Assembly: GCF_000744375.1 (NCBI RefSeq)
Contig: NZ_JQLU01000003.1
Span: 248,001 to 312,000, forward strand
DNA: 64,000 bases
Source of the DNA: Carnobacterium gallinarum DSM 4847
Lineage (GTDB): Bacteria; Bacillota; Bacilli; Lactobacillales; Carnobacteriaceae
Direction of reading: 5' to 3'
This document shows positions 26,415-35,089 of this stretch, piece after piece; position 1 is the first letter of the stretch, and each line of letters starts with the position of its first letter. Position numbers and translations under genes: made by a program. The notes beneath the pieces are model-generated. The model searched no databases and was not told the origin of the DNA. It saw only the letters and a list, made by a program, of their open reading frames with translations.

Positions 26415-28556
26415 TTACTTTAATTTTTCTTTCAGGCTATTGAAAAAATCACCTGTTTTTTCTTTGAGATAAGAAGAACCTTCATTAAATTTATTTTTCC
26501 AATACTTAGCTCCTTCATCAAAATCATCTTTCCATTTATCAACAGTTGTTTTATTTTGCTCTTTCACAATTTCAGAAGCGCTATTTGTATTAAAGGCAGT
26601 CATTGGTGTATTGGGTAAAATCCCTGCCATTTCTGCTCTAAAGATTGGGGCAACTCCTTCAGAACTCAAACCATCAAGATAATGATTTTCATCTGTACGA
26701 TCATAACCAATCCATGTAGACAAGACAACATCTGGTGTATAGCCAACAATCCATTGATCTTTCGTTCCATTTTTGACACCAAAGGTTAGTTCTGTACTAC
26801 CTGTTTTCCCAGCGATACTATAGCCACTTGGTAATGCTCCTTGACCAGTCCCATTTGTAAAGACTCCCATCAGCATGCTGGTCATATCTTTCGCAACTTC
26901 TGGTGTTGTCACTTTTTCAGTTTTAGGTTCGGTATTGTCCACAATCACAGCACCTGTTGCATCTACAATTTTTGTAATCAAATGTCCTTTAGAACGCTGA
27001 CCTTCGTTGGCAAATACGGTATAAGCACTAGCCATTTGCATTGGTGAAACACCTTTGGTTAATCCTCCTAAAGCTAAACCTAAATAACGATCATCATTCG
27101 TTAAAGGAATTCCAAATTTTTTAACTTTCTGGAAGCCTTTATCCACTCCGATTTTATCCAATAACCAAACTGCTGGTGCATTGATACTTTGCTCAACAGC
27201 TTGATACATTGGGACTTTCCCTAAATAAACACCGTTGTAATTTGTTGGCATATAATTATCTGAACCATAGGCTTTCTGTTCATCTTCCAACATAGAATCA
27301 ATCTTATAGCCTGCTTCTAGTGCTGGTGTATAGACTGCCAAAGGCTTCATTATTGATCCAGGTTGTACACGAATCTGCGTTGCTCGATTAAATCCTCTAA
27401 AGACATGCTCACCACGACCTCCAACTAAGGCATAGACACCACCTGTTTTAGGATTCATTGCTACTGAACCTGCTTGAGCTGGGGTTCCATCAGGGGCATA
27501 CTGGAATAAACTATCATTTTCAAAAGTCGCTTGCATTTGCTTTTGATATTCTTGATTTAAAGATGTATAAATTTTATAGCCTTTATTTAAAATATCTTCC
27601 TCTTTTAAGTCATAATCATTAATTGCCTCATTAATTAAGGCATCAAAGTAATAGGGATACTGATAGCCGTTAGTCGAATTGTAAGTATCTTCTAACAATA
27701 AAGGTTCTGATTTTGCTTGATCCGCTTCAGCTTGCGTAATTTTTTTATTATCTACCATTAAACCTAAAATCAAATTCCGACGCTCAATTGAATTATCCAT
27801 ATGATCAATCGGGTTATAGTAACTTGGTGATTTCAAAATAGCTGCAATTGATGCCGCTTCACTGACAGTTAGTTCTGAAGCATGCTTGCCGTAATATTTT
27901 TGTGAAGCATCTTCAACGCCCCATACTCCATTACCAAAATAAGCGTTATTTAAATACATCGCTAAAATATCATCTTTCGTATATTTTTTTTCAATTTCAA
28001 CAGCTAGAAAAAGTTCTTCTGCTTTCCTCGATAAGGTTTGATTTTGAGAAAGAAAAGCATTTTTAGCCAATTGTTGCGTCAAGGTACTCCCGCCACCAAC
28101 AATGCTTCCACGATTGACGACATAGCCTACTGCTGCCCTGAGAATCCCTCTGACATCAAATCCCCCATGCTGATAGAACCGTTTATCTTCTGTGGAAATA
28201 ACTGCATTTTGTAATGCTGGAGCAATCTTGTCTAAATCAACAAAGGTTCCCTTTTGGTCGTATAACGTTCCTGCTTCAGCATTATTTTCGTCATAGATTG
28301 TTGTTGTTTGTTCTAAACCGGCTTTTAAAGAAGAGACATCTGCACTTTTAGCTAAATACAATAAATAAATGCTGGTTACTAAAACAACTAATAAAATAGC
28401 TAGTAAAAAAATTTTATTAATATGATATTTTTTCCAGATGCGTTTTCGCCAGTGATGAATCTTACTTAAATAAGGACTTAACCACTGCCAGAAGAGCACC
28501 ATTTGGATTTTGAATTTTTCAAAAAATGTTTTTTCTTCCATAATTTTTGATTCCAT
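26415..28556 (-). CDS. class A penicillin-binding protein (transglycosylase/transpeptidase)
   Basis: A 713-residue bifunctional peptidoglycan synthase: a cytoplasmic basic tail, one membrane helix (about 49-67), then a GT51 glycosyltransferase (catalytic Glu in STEDKRFYQHGG, about residue 123; GGGSTLTQQLAKN). A transpeptidase domain follows with SIMK (Ser401, Lys404), SIN (457-459) and KTGS near 590. The C-terminus ends in a charged, helical tail without extra domains. The start is uncertain: ATG 28556 touches an AAAGG site, and the next in-frame ATG (28541) is 15 bases beyond it. It may correspond to PBP1a/2a-type enzymes of lactic bacteria. Confidence 0.93.
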   Translation of the reverse strand: MESKIMEEKTFFEKFKIQMVLFWQWLSPYLSKIHHWRKRIWKKYHINKIFLLAILLVVLVTSIYLLYLAKSADVSSLKAGLEQTTTIYDENNAEAGTLYDQKGTFVDLDKIAPALQNAVISTEDKRFYQHGGFDVRGILRAAVGYVVNRGSIVGGGSTLTQQLAKNAFLSQNQTLSRKAEELFLAVEIEKKYTKDDILAMYLNNAYFGNGVWGVEDASQKYYGKHASELTVSEAASIAAILKSPSYYNPIDHMDNSIERRNLILGLMVDNKKITQAEADQAKSEPLLLEDTYNSTNGYQYPYYFDALINEAINDYDLKEEDILNKGYKIYTSLNQEYQKQMQATFENDSLFQYAPDGTPAQAGSVAMNPKTGGVYALVGGRGEHVFRGFNRATQIRVQPGSIMKPLAVYTPALEAGYKIDSMLEDEQKAYGSDNYMPTNYNGVYLGKVPMYQAVEQSINAPAVWLLDKIGVDKGFQKVKKFGIPLTNDDRYLGLALGGLTKGVSPMQMASAYTVFANEGQRSKGHLITKIVDATGAVIVDNTEPKTEKVTTPEVAKDMTSMLMGVFTNGTGQGALPSGYSIAGKTGSTELTFGVKNGTKDQWIVGYTPDVVLSTWIGYDRTDENHYLDGLSSEGVAPIFRAEMAGILPNTPMTAFNTNSASEIVKEQNKTTVDKWKDDFDEGAKYWKNKFNEGSSYLKEKTGDFFNSLKEKLK

Positions 28557-28707
28557 CCTTTTGTTTACGTTTATGTTTGTTCTTACTATCTGCTATTTTA
28601 CCAAACATTTCCTTGATAAGAAATACATCTCTAGCAGGATTCTGAATTTCTAACAGACTCCTTTCCAATGTGTATTTAAAAAAATTACTTAAATCCAGTG
28701 AGATTAA

Positions 28708-28735
28708 TTGCATTTTATTATTTTTACTTTATAAT
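28708..28735 (+). promoter_or_regulatory. promoter of the CNNM transporter leader
   Basis: TTGCAT (28708-28713), 16 bases, TATAAT (28730-28735). It would start an RNA near 28742, giving a leader of about 310 nt. Confidence 0.6.
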
Positions 28736-28741
28736 TTTAAA

Positions 28742-29050
28742 CGAAGAGAGTAAAATTAACATAAAGACTTTTTTAAGATTACTCTAAATTTTTTAATGTT
28801 GACCCTAATGATGAAAGAGGTGAGCCCCTTGGGACAGAGAAGAATAGCTGGAATTTAACATGTTCTTCAAGATTGTTGGACAAAGATTATAGAATAGAAA
28901 ACAAGTCATTCTGTTGCCAGTTGGTTAACTTTATTGTGTTTTTCTAATTTTTAGTCCTTGCTCTTAATAAACCTTGAAGAATTACTTTTACAAAAAAATC
29001 TAATGAAGAATTCAAGGAGGTGGAGCTTACGTTATCGCGTAAGCGCACAT
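28742..29050 (+). promoter_or_regulatory. structured 5' leader, candidate regulatory RNA
   Basis: The leader holds several nested pairings. AGAGTAA/TTACTCT form a first hairpin near 28747-28785. GTTGACC (about 28798) and GGTTAAC (about 28923) close a roughly 130-nt domain, which contains CCC/GGG, GAAGAA/TTCTTC and AGAAT/ATTCT hairpins; AGCTGG and CCAGTT could pair as an alternative. No intrinsic terminator is clear before the gene, so control, if any, would be at translation. A GGTGAG-CCCCT string loosely recalls the M-box core, but the rest does not fit. The class is unknown. Confidence 0.45.
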
Positions 29051-30403
29051 TTGTCAGTAGGAACAGGTATGATTGTATTTTTTATCGTTTTAATAATTGC
29101 CGCGATGTTTGTAATGTCTGAATTTGTTTTAGTTCGGATTCGCCCATCAAGGCTAGATTTTTTAATTGAGAATGGCAATAAAAAAGCGATTCTATTAAAA
29201 AAAATGACACAACATTTGGATACTTATTTATCCGCAACACAGTTAGGAGTTACCATTACTTCACTGGCTTTAGGTTGGTTAGGTGATCCCACATTTAAAC
29301 GTTTGTTTGATGATATTTTTGCTACTATTAATATTCCAAGTTCAGTTTCAAGCATTCTATCTATTGTGGTGTCTTTCTCTCTATTAACCTTTGTTCAGGT
29401 CATTGTTGGTGAATTGGTTCCTAAAAACTTTGCTATCAATAAAACTGAAAAAATTGGATTCTTAATTGCTCAGCCACTTCAATTTTGGTATCGTCTAATG
29501 TTTCCAATTATCTTCTTATTGAATGGTGTTGCCAATGGAATTTCTCGTTTATTTGGTCTTAAAAGTGTCAGTGAATCAGATGAAAGTGTTTCAGAAGAAG
29601 AATTGCGAATTATTATGAGTGAAAGCTTAAAAAGTGGTGAAATCAATCATGATGAATACCAATTTGTTGAAAATGTTTTTGCCTTTGATAATCGCATGAG
29701 TCGTGAAATTATGGTACCTCGCACAGAAATGATTACTGTTTCAAGTGAAATGAGTTTACGTGAAATCAGTGAACTCGTTCGCACAGAACGCTATACGCGT
29801 TATCCTGTCATTGAAGATGGGGATAAAGATTCGATTATTGGCGTTATCAATACAAAAGAAATTTTCGCAGCTTATGTTAGTTATGTAGAATCAGGAAATT
29901 CAGATAACTTTATTTTAATCGACTATGTTCATCCTGTGATTTCGGTTATTGAAACAATTCCTATTAAAGAAATTTTAGTTAAAATGCAAAAAGAACGGAA
30001 TCAAGTGGCCATTTTAGTCGATGAATATGGTGGAACCAGCGGCATGATCTCGATTGAAGATATCGTTGAAGAAATTGTTGGCGATATTAATGACGACTAC
30101 GAAAGTACCGAAGAGCCTGAATTCAAAAAAATCGACGATCATCATTATATCGTTAGCGCTCGAATGTTAATTGATGATATCAACGAACTTTTTGGACTTG
30201 AAATTGATGAAGAAAATGTTGATACTATTGGTGGCTGGATGATGAATGAAAAATATGATATTGCAGAAGGTGATCAACTTACTTTAGGTCAATACATTTT
30301 TATCGTTAAAAAATCTGGAAAAAGCACCATTGAAACGATTGAAATTATTCATAAAGAAGTTCAAGAAGCTGAGAATAATGAAACAAAAGTAGAAAACGAA
30401 TAA
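29051..30403 (+). CDS. CNNM/CorC-family transporter (hemolysin-like, CBS domains)
   Basis: About 450 residues. An N-terminal CNNM/DUF21 membrane domain with three to four helices (FFIVLIIAAMFVMSEFVLV; YLSATQLGVTITSLALGWLG; ELVPKNFAINKTEKI) precedes a CBS pair (about 200-330; MVPRTEMITV, TSGMISIEDIVEEIVGDI) and a C-terminal CorC/HlyC domain. Staphylococcal MpfA, of this family, exports Mg2+; that role is inferred here. AAGGAGG (29014-29020) is 30 bases before the in-frame TTG 29051, with a perfect 7-bp hairpin between them that could bring them together. ATG 29069, six bases after AGGA, is the alternative start. Upstream frames lack a ribosome binding site. Confidence 0.85.
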   Translation: MSVGTGMIVFFIVLIIAAMFVMSEFVLVRIRPSRLDFLIENGNKKAILLKKMTQHLDTYLSATQLGVTITSLALGWLGDPTFKRLFDDIFATINIPSSVSSILSIVVSFSLLTFVQVIVGELVPKNFAINKTEKIGFLIAQPLQFWYRLMFPIIFLLNGVANGISRLFGLKSVSESDESVSEEELRIIMSESLKSGEINHDEYQFVENVFAFDNRMSREIMVPRTEMITVSSEMSLREISELVRTERYTRYPVIEDGDKDSIIGVINTKEIFAAYVSYVESGNSDNFILIDYVHPVISVIETIPIKEILVKMQKERNQVAILVDEYGGTSGMISIEDIVEEIVGDINDDYESTEEPEFKKIDDHHYIVSARMLIDDINELFGLEIDEENVDTIGGWMMNEKYDIAEGDQLTLGQYIFIVKKSGKSTIETIEIIHKEVQEAENNETKVENE

Positions 30404-30455
30404 AAAAGAGCCTAGTTTCCACACTATTGATTGTGATGAAACTAGGCTTTTTTAG
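30404..30455 (+). terminator. terminator after CNNM gene
   Basis: AAAAAGAGCCTAGTTT and AAACTAGGCTTTTTT pair around an 18-20-base loop directly after the stop codon. Confidence 0.85.
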
Positions 30456-30592
30456 TTTGTTGCGTTTAAAAGTTATCTTAATTATAAATAAGATAGCTTT
30501 GCTAAATTCTTAAATAGGACTCTTGCAATTTTAATCAAGTATCCGTGTACATGAAATTTCTTTGGTCAGGCTATGAGTTCACATTTTTTATT

Positions 30593-30964
30593 TTAATCGT
30601 TATTTTTTTGTGCAGTTGGCATTATGTATAAGATTAAAAGAACCAGTGAACCAATATAAGGTATCACCTGTATAAAGATTAAGGACCAGTGAAATCCAGC
30701 ATCTCTTAAACGTCTAATGGAAATAGCTAAGTTTGGCATAATAGTTGCTAAAATATAAATACTGGAAATACCTGTCAACATAAAAATAAATGCTGTATCT
30801 GTTGATTCTTCAAATCCTGTTGTTGCTCCAATTAGAAATCCCATCATACAAATTAAAATAACAATTAGAAAATTCAATAACCTAACATACCAATAATCAG
30901 CTCGACTAGATTCTCCCATAAAATTTGAATAATTACACCAAAATTTTTTATAAGCTTCAATCAT
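30593..30964 (-). CDS. DUF805 family membrane protein
   Basis: A 123-residue protein with the DUF805 pattern: aromatic N-terminus (YKKFWCNYSNFMGESSRADYW), three to four membrane helices, and the conserved SIRRLRDAGFHW between the second and third. Members are small inner-membrane proteins of unknown function. GGAGAG is nine bases before ATG. Monocistronic; a degraded immunity-like gene lies just upstream, so this stretch may be an accessory spot. Confidence 0.85.
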   Translation of the reverse strand: MIEAYKKFWCNYSNFMGESSRADYWYVRLLNFLIVILICMMGFLIGATTGFEESTDTAFIFMLTGISSIYILATIMPNLAISIRRLRDAGFHWSLIFIQVIPYIGSLVLLILYIMPTAQKNND

Positions 30965-31124
30965 CTAACTTTTCTCTCCTATCAACAAAACTAGATAAAT
31001 TATACGCCACCTAATTCAATTGTATTTATTTTAAATTACCAACGTCATTATATACTGAATTTATGAAAAAATAAATAGGTTTTCCCATTCTAATTTGATA
31101 AGATCTAGCTTTTGCTTAGATTGT

Positions 31125-31445
31125 TTATACAATTGGATCCATAAAACTTATTATTCCTAAAATATAGTCTTTCATTTTCACTTTTTTAAGTTCTCTACAT
31201 TTTTAACTCCTCTTCAAAATAATCGTTAAAACCAGACATAATTGTATTGGTAACACCCTATCTAAACCTTATAATTCTGACATAGTTATCCGACCAAATG
31301 ATTAAGTCACCCCCTAGCAAAACGTCCCTAATCCATATTCCTTCCAATATAAAAACATCTCCTCTAGTACTTTATTTTGATACTCTTAGATTATTTCTTG
31401 ACTTAAAACTTCAACTTTCTCAAAATCTTCAATCACTTGTTTCAT
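31125..31445 (-). pseudogene. decayed GAD-like/DUF1851 (Tdi1-type) immunity-like gene
   Basis: Three pieces of one protein can be read on the minus strand. Starting at ATG 31445 (with GGGAGAG before it): MKQVIEDFEKVEVLSQEII, a stop, then EYQNKVLEEMFLYWKEYGLG. A frame change gives GDLIIWSDNYVRIIRFR, stop, GVTNTIMSGFNDYFEEEL. Another change gives NVENLKKVKMKDYILGIISF and the final stop at 31125. Together they follow a GAD-like plus DUF1851 protein, with the middle and the pre-C-terminal part deleted. Intact members are immunity proteins (Tdi1 against Tde DNases) or sit beside polymorphic toxins. At least three stops and two internal deletions make it a clear relic. No toxin remains beside it. 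Confidence 0.7.
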
Positions 31446-31488
31446 AGTTATCTCTCCCCCATATTTCCATCAATTTAACATTTCTTTA

Positions 31489-31540
31489 AACAAAAAAATA
31501 GACCATGTGAACAATCGCCTTCATTGTTCACATGGTCTAT
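31489..31540 (-). terminator. strong terminator
   Basis: A perfect 17-bp stem, ATAGACCATGTGAACAA (31498-31514) with complement at 31524-31540. On the minus strand seven T follow. It lies after the small frame at 31658-31828 and just before the decayed gene. Confidence 0.85.
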
Positions 31541-31657
31541 TCTCTAAGATAAATAAGACTAATTGCTGATAAATTTGATCTCTTAATTTTACAATTTCTA
31601 ATTTCTCAATTTTTTTCAAAACTAACCACCATTAAAATAGGTAGTTTTTTACTCTTA

Positions 31658-31828
31658 CTATTTAGTTTTAGAACGATTTTTAACATTGCTATTTTTAGGT
31701 ATATAAATTGGCGATGGATGTTCTTTTTTTCCATCTGAATTTCCTTCAAATTTGTTTCCTTCAATATTGCCAAAGACTGTATTGGCTAAAAAATTTTTAA
31801 ATCCAGGTGTTTTCTTTTTTATTCTCAT
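31658..31828 (-). CDS. possible small basic protein, unknown
   Basis: A 56-codon frame from ATG 31828 (MRIKKKTPGFKNFLANTVFG) that is rich in Lys, Asn and Gly and has no hydrophobic segment. GAGAAGG abuts the ATG, and GTG 31840 or 31837 upstream are other possible starts. A strong terminator follows 120 bases on. I do not recognise it. It could be a small intrinsically disordered protein or a chance frame. Confidence 0.3.
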   Translation of the reverse strand: MRIKKKTPGFKNFLANTVFGNIEGNKFEGNSDGKKEHPSPIYIPKNSNVKNRSKTK

Positions 31829-31921
31829 CCTTCTCACCACTTTCCATGTTGTATTATTACATAATTGTTACAAAAAAACTAGATTTTAATTCTAAAAAAT
31901 AGTTAAAAATTCTTTAATTTA

Positions 31922-31971
31922 AACTAAAAAAAACTACCACAAAATCTAAAAATTAGATTTTGTGGTAGTTT
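31922..31971 (-). terminator. terminator of the aldo-keto reductase gene
   Basis: A perfect 19-bp hairpin with a three-base loop (AAACTACCACAAAATCTAA and complement). On the minus strand TTTTTTAGTTT continues past it. Ten bases after the stop. Confidence 0.92.
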
Positions 31972-31982
31972 AACTAAAATTC

Positions 31983-32843
31983 TTATTCAGGGCGAATCGA
32001 TGTTTTCGTTAGAAATTCCTCATTATCTGGGCTAGTAGCATAACGCGTACCTGTATTTAAAGTTGCAATTTTCCCCATATCTTCTTCCGTTAATGAAAAA
32101 TCAAATATCAGACTATTTTCTTTAATACGATGAGGTGTAACCGATTTAGGAATGACAATAATCTCGCGTTCAACATGCCAACGTAGCACAATTTGAGCAG
32201 GAGTTTTATTATATTTTTCTGCTAATTCTACTAAAATTGGGTTGCTTAACAAGTCATGTTTGCCTTGTCCAAGTGGCCCCCACGCTTCATGTAAAATACC
32301 TTCTTTTTTCATAAACTCATGTAATTCATTTTGTGGAAATTCTGGATGGGTTTCGATTTGATTAATCATTGGTTTGATTTTTGCATGAGCCAATAAATCT
32401 TCTAAGTGGTGGATTTGAAAATTCGATACACCAATAGCTTTGATTTTTCCAGCTTCATACAAGTCTTCTAATGCATGCCATGTTTCAATATAGTTTGGTG
32501 ATGGCCAATGAATCAAATATAAATCTAAATAATCTGTTCCTAAACGTTCTAAGCTAGCAGCAAAAGCGGCTTTTGCTTCCTCATAACCATGATCGTAGTT
32601 CCAAACTTTAGAGGTGATAAATAATTCTTCTCTAGGAATTTCTGTTTCCTTAATGGCTGTTCCTACAAATTCTTCATTATTATAAATCATGGCTGTATCC
32701 AGATGGCGATAGCCATCATAAATAGCTGTTTTAACAGCTGTTTTTAGTTCCTCTTCTTCTTTAACTAGAAAAACACCTAAACCTAATTGTGGAATTTTAA
32801 CACCATTTGCCATTGTTAAACTTTTCGTAATTGCTTGTTCCAT
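31983..32843 (-). CDS. aldo-keto reductase (2,5-diketogluconate/glyoxal reductase type)
   Basis: A 286-residue NADPH-dependent (beta/alpha)8 barrel. The catalytic tetrad is visible: Asp in HLDTAMIYNNEEFVG with Tyr four residues on, Lys in LFITSKVWNYDHG, His in LYLIHWPSP. The cofactor loop is IVIPKSVTPHRIKEN. Closest to the YvgN/YtbE group that reduces methylglyoxal and other aldehydes. AGGACGTG precedes the ATG. It lies 56 bases behind a phosphohexomutase gene and could be in one transcript with it. Confidence 0.92.
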   Translation of the reverse strand: MEQAITKSLTMANGVKIPQLGLGVFLVKEEEELKTAVKTAIYDGYRHLDTAMIYNNEEFVGTAIKETEIPREELFITSKVWNYDHGYEEAKAAFAASLERLGTDYLDLYLIHWPSPNYIETWHALEDLYEAGKIKAIGVSNFQIHHLEDLLAHAKIKPMINQIETHPEFPQNELHEFMKKEGILHEAWGPLGQGKHDLLSNPILVELAEKYNKTPAQIVLRWHVEREIIVIPKSVTPHRIKENSLIFDFSLTEEDMGKIATLNTGTRYATSPDNEEFLTKTSIRPE

Positions 32844-32899
32844 TAATTGTCACGTCCTATTCTGTCGAATTTAACTTGATTAACGTTTTCTACTTAATC

Positions 32900-34435
32900 T
32901 TATAAAAGAGAATCATCTAAATCTTCATTATCTGCAAAAAAGGCTTTTAAATCGGCTTTTAATTGTGTGATTGCACCTTTTTGATCACTTTCAAAATTCA
33001 AAACGAGTAGTGGCTCATGTAAACTCAAACGCAACAACAACCAACCTGAACCATATTTCCCTGAAGTATTCACTCGAACGCCTTCTAAATTTCGCGGTTC
33101 AACATCTAAATCAACAGATTTATAAATAAATCCTCTAAAATCCTCTAAGACATTAGCACCAACCAACGTTAAATCATCCGAAAGAATTTTAAATCGAACT
33201 TCATCTGTTTCAACTGGCTGTTTTAAATCAGCAATTAAATCGCTGAGATTTTTGCCTTCCTTTTGTAAGGCTGCATCTGTCATGAGTATCTTAGCAACCA
33301 AATATGCACCATCATCCAAGAAATAATTTTCTTTTAACGCCGCATGCCCACTAGTTTCAATCGCTAAAGAAGTTGGAATTCCATCTTTATTTAGCTGAAT
33401 CGCCCGATTAATCACATTACGATAACCTGTAATATAACGATTTTGCTTTCCGCCTAAACTTTCAATAAAGGTTTTTAAATGCTCAGAAGTTGTTGAATTT
33501 GTGACAATCGTCGTTCCAGGATTTTCTTTAATCAAAATCGCTGAAATCACTGCAATTAAATTATTTCGATTAAAAGGTTTCCCCTCATGATCTACTAATG
33601 CCGAACGATCAACGTCTGTATCAAAAATAACACCTAAATCAGCCTTATGAGTTCGTACTGCTTGCTGAATACTCATCATAGCCGTTTTATTATCTGGATT
33701 TGGAATATGATTTGGAAAATGACCATCAGGTTCTAAAAACTGACTTCCCTCGATATTCGCCCCTAACACAGCTAAAACATCTGTTGCAAAAAAGCCACCG
33801 GCACCATTTCCCGCATCAACAATAATATGTCGACCTTTTAATGGTTCTCGATAATTTTCTGAATCATTGATTCCTTCACGAATTTTTTCAACTAAATCAC
33901 TAGCGTAATCTTTCAGTAGAAATCGATGGTTGACAAAGCCTTGCATATTCCCCCAGTAAACATATTGCCAATCTGCATGTTCTAAGATATAGGTGATATC
34001 TTCTTTTTCAGCGCCACCCTCTTTAGTGAAAAACTTCAAACCGTTGTATTCATAAGGCAAATGACTAGCTGTAATCATGATCGCTGCATCACAATCATAG
34101 TCTACATATTGTGTTGCCATAAACATAGCGGGTGTTGTTGCTAATCCAACATCAATTACTTCAAAATTCGCATTTACTAGCCCTTCGATTAAAGCGCTTT
34201 TAATTTTTTCGGCAGAAAGACGACTATCATGCCCAACAGCAATTCGTAAAGGATAATGTGGATCATCTACTGCTAACTTTTTTATTTCTTTTAACCAAGA
34301 AGCAAATCCGTAAGCAATTCGTTCAACCCGATCACTATTTAAGGAAACTACTTGTTTTTCAGTTTCAATTGCAATTCCGCGAACATCGGAACCGTTTTGT
34401 AACATCGTTAACATTGGAATACTAGACTCATTCAT
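32900..34435 (-). CDS. alpha-D-phosphohexomutase superfamily protein
   Basis: A 511-residue protein with the four-domain phosphohexomutase pattern: phospho-Ser loop TASHLPYEYNG (Ser124), metal loop DTDVDR (272-277), sugar-binding IETSGHAAL, and phosphate-binding RVNTSGKYGSGWLLLR near the C-terminus. It is longer than GlmM (450) and differs from PgcA, with sequence closest to the phosphomannomutase/phosphoglucomutase ManB-like group. It likely interconverts hexose 1- and 6-phosphates; the preferred sugar is not clear. GGGGG is nine bases before ATG. It is 33 bases after argR, so it probably shares argR's transcript. Confidence 0.88.
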   Translation of the reverse strand: MNESSIPMLTMLQNGSDVRGIAIETEKQVVSLNSDRVERIAYGFASWLKEIKKLAVDDPHYPLRIAVGHDSRLSAEKIKSALIEGLVNANFEVIDVGLATTPAMFMATQYVDYDCDAAIMITASHLPYEYNGLKFFTKEGGAEKEDITYILEHADWQYVYWGNMQGFVNHRFLLKDYASDLVEKIREGINDSENYREPLKGRHIIVDAGNGAGGFFATDVLAVLGANIEGSQFLEPDGHFPNHIPNPDNKTAMMSIQQAVRTHKADLGVIFDTDVDRSALVDHEGKPFNRNNLIAVISAILIKENPGTTIVTNSTTSEHLKTFIESLGGKQNRYITGYRNVINRAIQLNKDGIPTSLAIETSGHAALKENYFLDDGAYLVAKILMTDAALQKEGKNLSDLIADLKQPVETDEVRFKILSDDLTLVGANVLEDFRGFIYKSVDLDVEPRNLEGVRVNTSGKYGSGWLLLRLSLHEPLLVLNFESDQKGAITQLKADLKAFFADNEDLDDSLL

Positions 34436-34468
34436 TCAATCATTCCCCCTATTATCGTTGATTATTGG

Positions 34469-34924
34469 TTAAAAATTCGTCCATTGATTAAAGTAATCAT
34501 ACATTTTTTGAGCTTCATCTTCATCTTTTGAAATCACTAAAATCGTGTCATTTCCCCCGACCGTTCCTACCATTTCAGGAAAATCAATGGCATCTAGTAA
34601 AGCCGCTACAACATGAGCATTTCCTGGAATCGTCATAATAATCGTCATGAATTGAACTTGTGTTAATCGAATCACTACTTCACCAATCGTCTGTTCTAAT
34701 TTTTCTTGATCGGAAAGCTTGTTTTGTTGGAACAAGGTATATTTTACATTACCTTTTGAAGAAGTAGTTTTGACTAAATTCATTTCTTTAATATCACGAG
34801 AAATCGTTGCTTGCGTGGCATCCACGCCTTCTTCTTTCAAGTACTGTAATAATTCCTCTTGAGTAGCAACATCATGATTATTGATAATTTGTTTAATCAC
34901 CAGCTGCCTATTTGTTTTCTTCAT
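34469..34924 (-). CDS. argR: arginine repressor ArgR
   Basis: A 151-residue regulator. The N-terminal winged helix (NRQLVIKQIINNHDVATQEE, TQATISRDIKEMNL) binds ARG boxes, and the C-terminal domain with GGNDTILVISKDEDEAQ binds arginine and forms hexamers. GGAGG lies ten bases before the ATG. It is divergent from argS, whose own promoter and T-box are in the 470-base gap. Several lactic bacteria have two ArgR paralogues; whether this one is ArgR or AhrC type is not decidable here. Confidence 0.94.
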   Translation of the reverse strand: MKKTNRQLVIKQIINNHDVATQEELLQYLKEEGVDATQATISRDIKEMNLVKTTSSKGNVKYTLFQQNKLSDQEKLEQTIGEVVIRLTQVQFMTIIMTIPGNAHVVAALLDAIDFPEMVGTVGGNDTILVISKDEDEAQKMYDYFNQWTNF

Positions 34925-34996
34925 AATCAGAAAACCTCCTTTTTTAATTCCTACCTCCCATTATACCAAACGAAACGATATTCTGCTTTTATTTCC

Positions 34997-35016
34997 CATT
35001 CATTTTTATGAAAATG
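34997..35016. promoter_or_regulatory. inverted repeat between argR and argS
   Basis: TTCAT-TTTT-ATGAA (34999-35012) with further matching flanks, about 75 bases upstream of argR and 20 before the argS -35. Its half-sites run opposite to the classic ARG box (TGAAT...ATTCA), so an ArgR operator is only a possibility. Confidence 0.25.
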
Positions 35017-35034
35017 TGAAATAAAAAAATAATG

Positions 35035-35064
35035 TTGGCAATCTAGAGGTTGATTTGTTATACT
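35035..35064 (+). promoter_or_regulatory. argS promoter
   Basis: TTGGCA (35035-35040), 18 bases, TATACT (35059-35064). Transcription would begin about 20 bases before the T-box leader. Confidence 0.7.
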
Positions 35065-35089
35065 ATAGCTAATTTCATATCAGAATTTT

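Noticed and set aside
28519-28713. 64-codon minus-strand frame upstream of the PBP gene
   Set aside because: Overlaps the PBP start in another frame, has no ribosome binding site and no recognisable features.
28818-28850. Resemblance of GGTGAG-CCCCT to the M-box (Mg2+) riboswitch core
   Set aside because: The remaining conserved M-box segments are not found; reported only as an unclassified leader.
34997-35016. Palindrome near argR read as an ARG box
   Set aside because: Half-sites are TTCAT/ATGAA, the reverse of the ARG box arrangement; kept only as a low-confidence inverted repeat.
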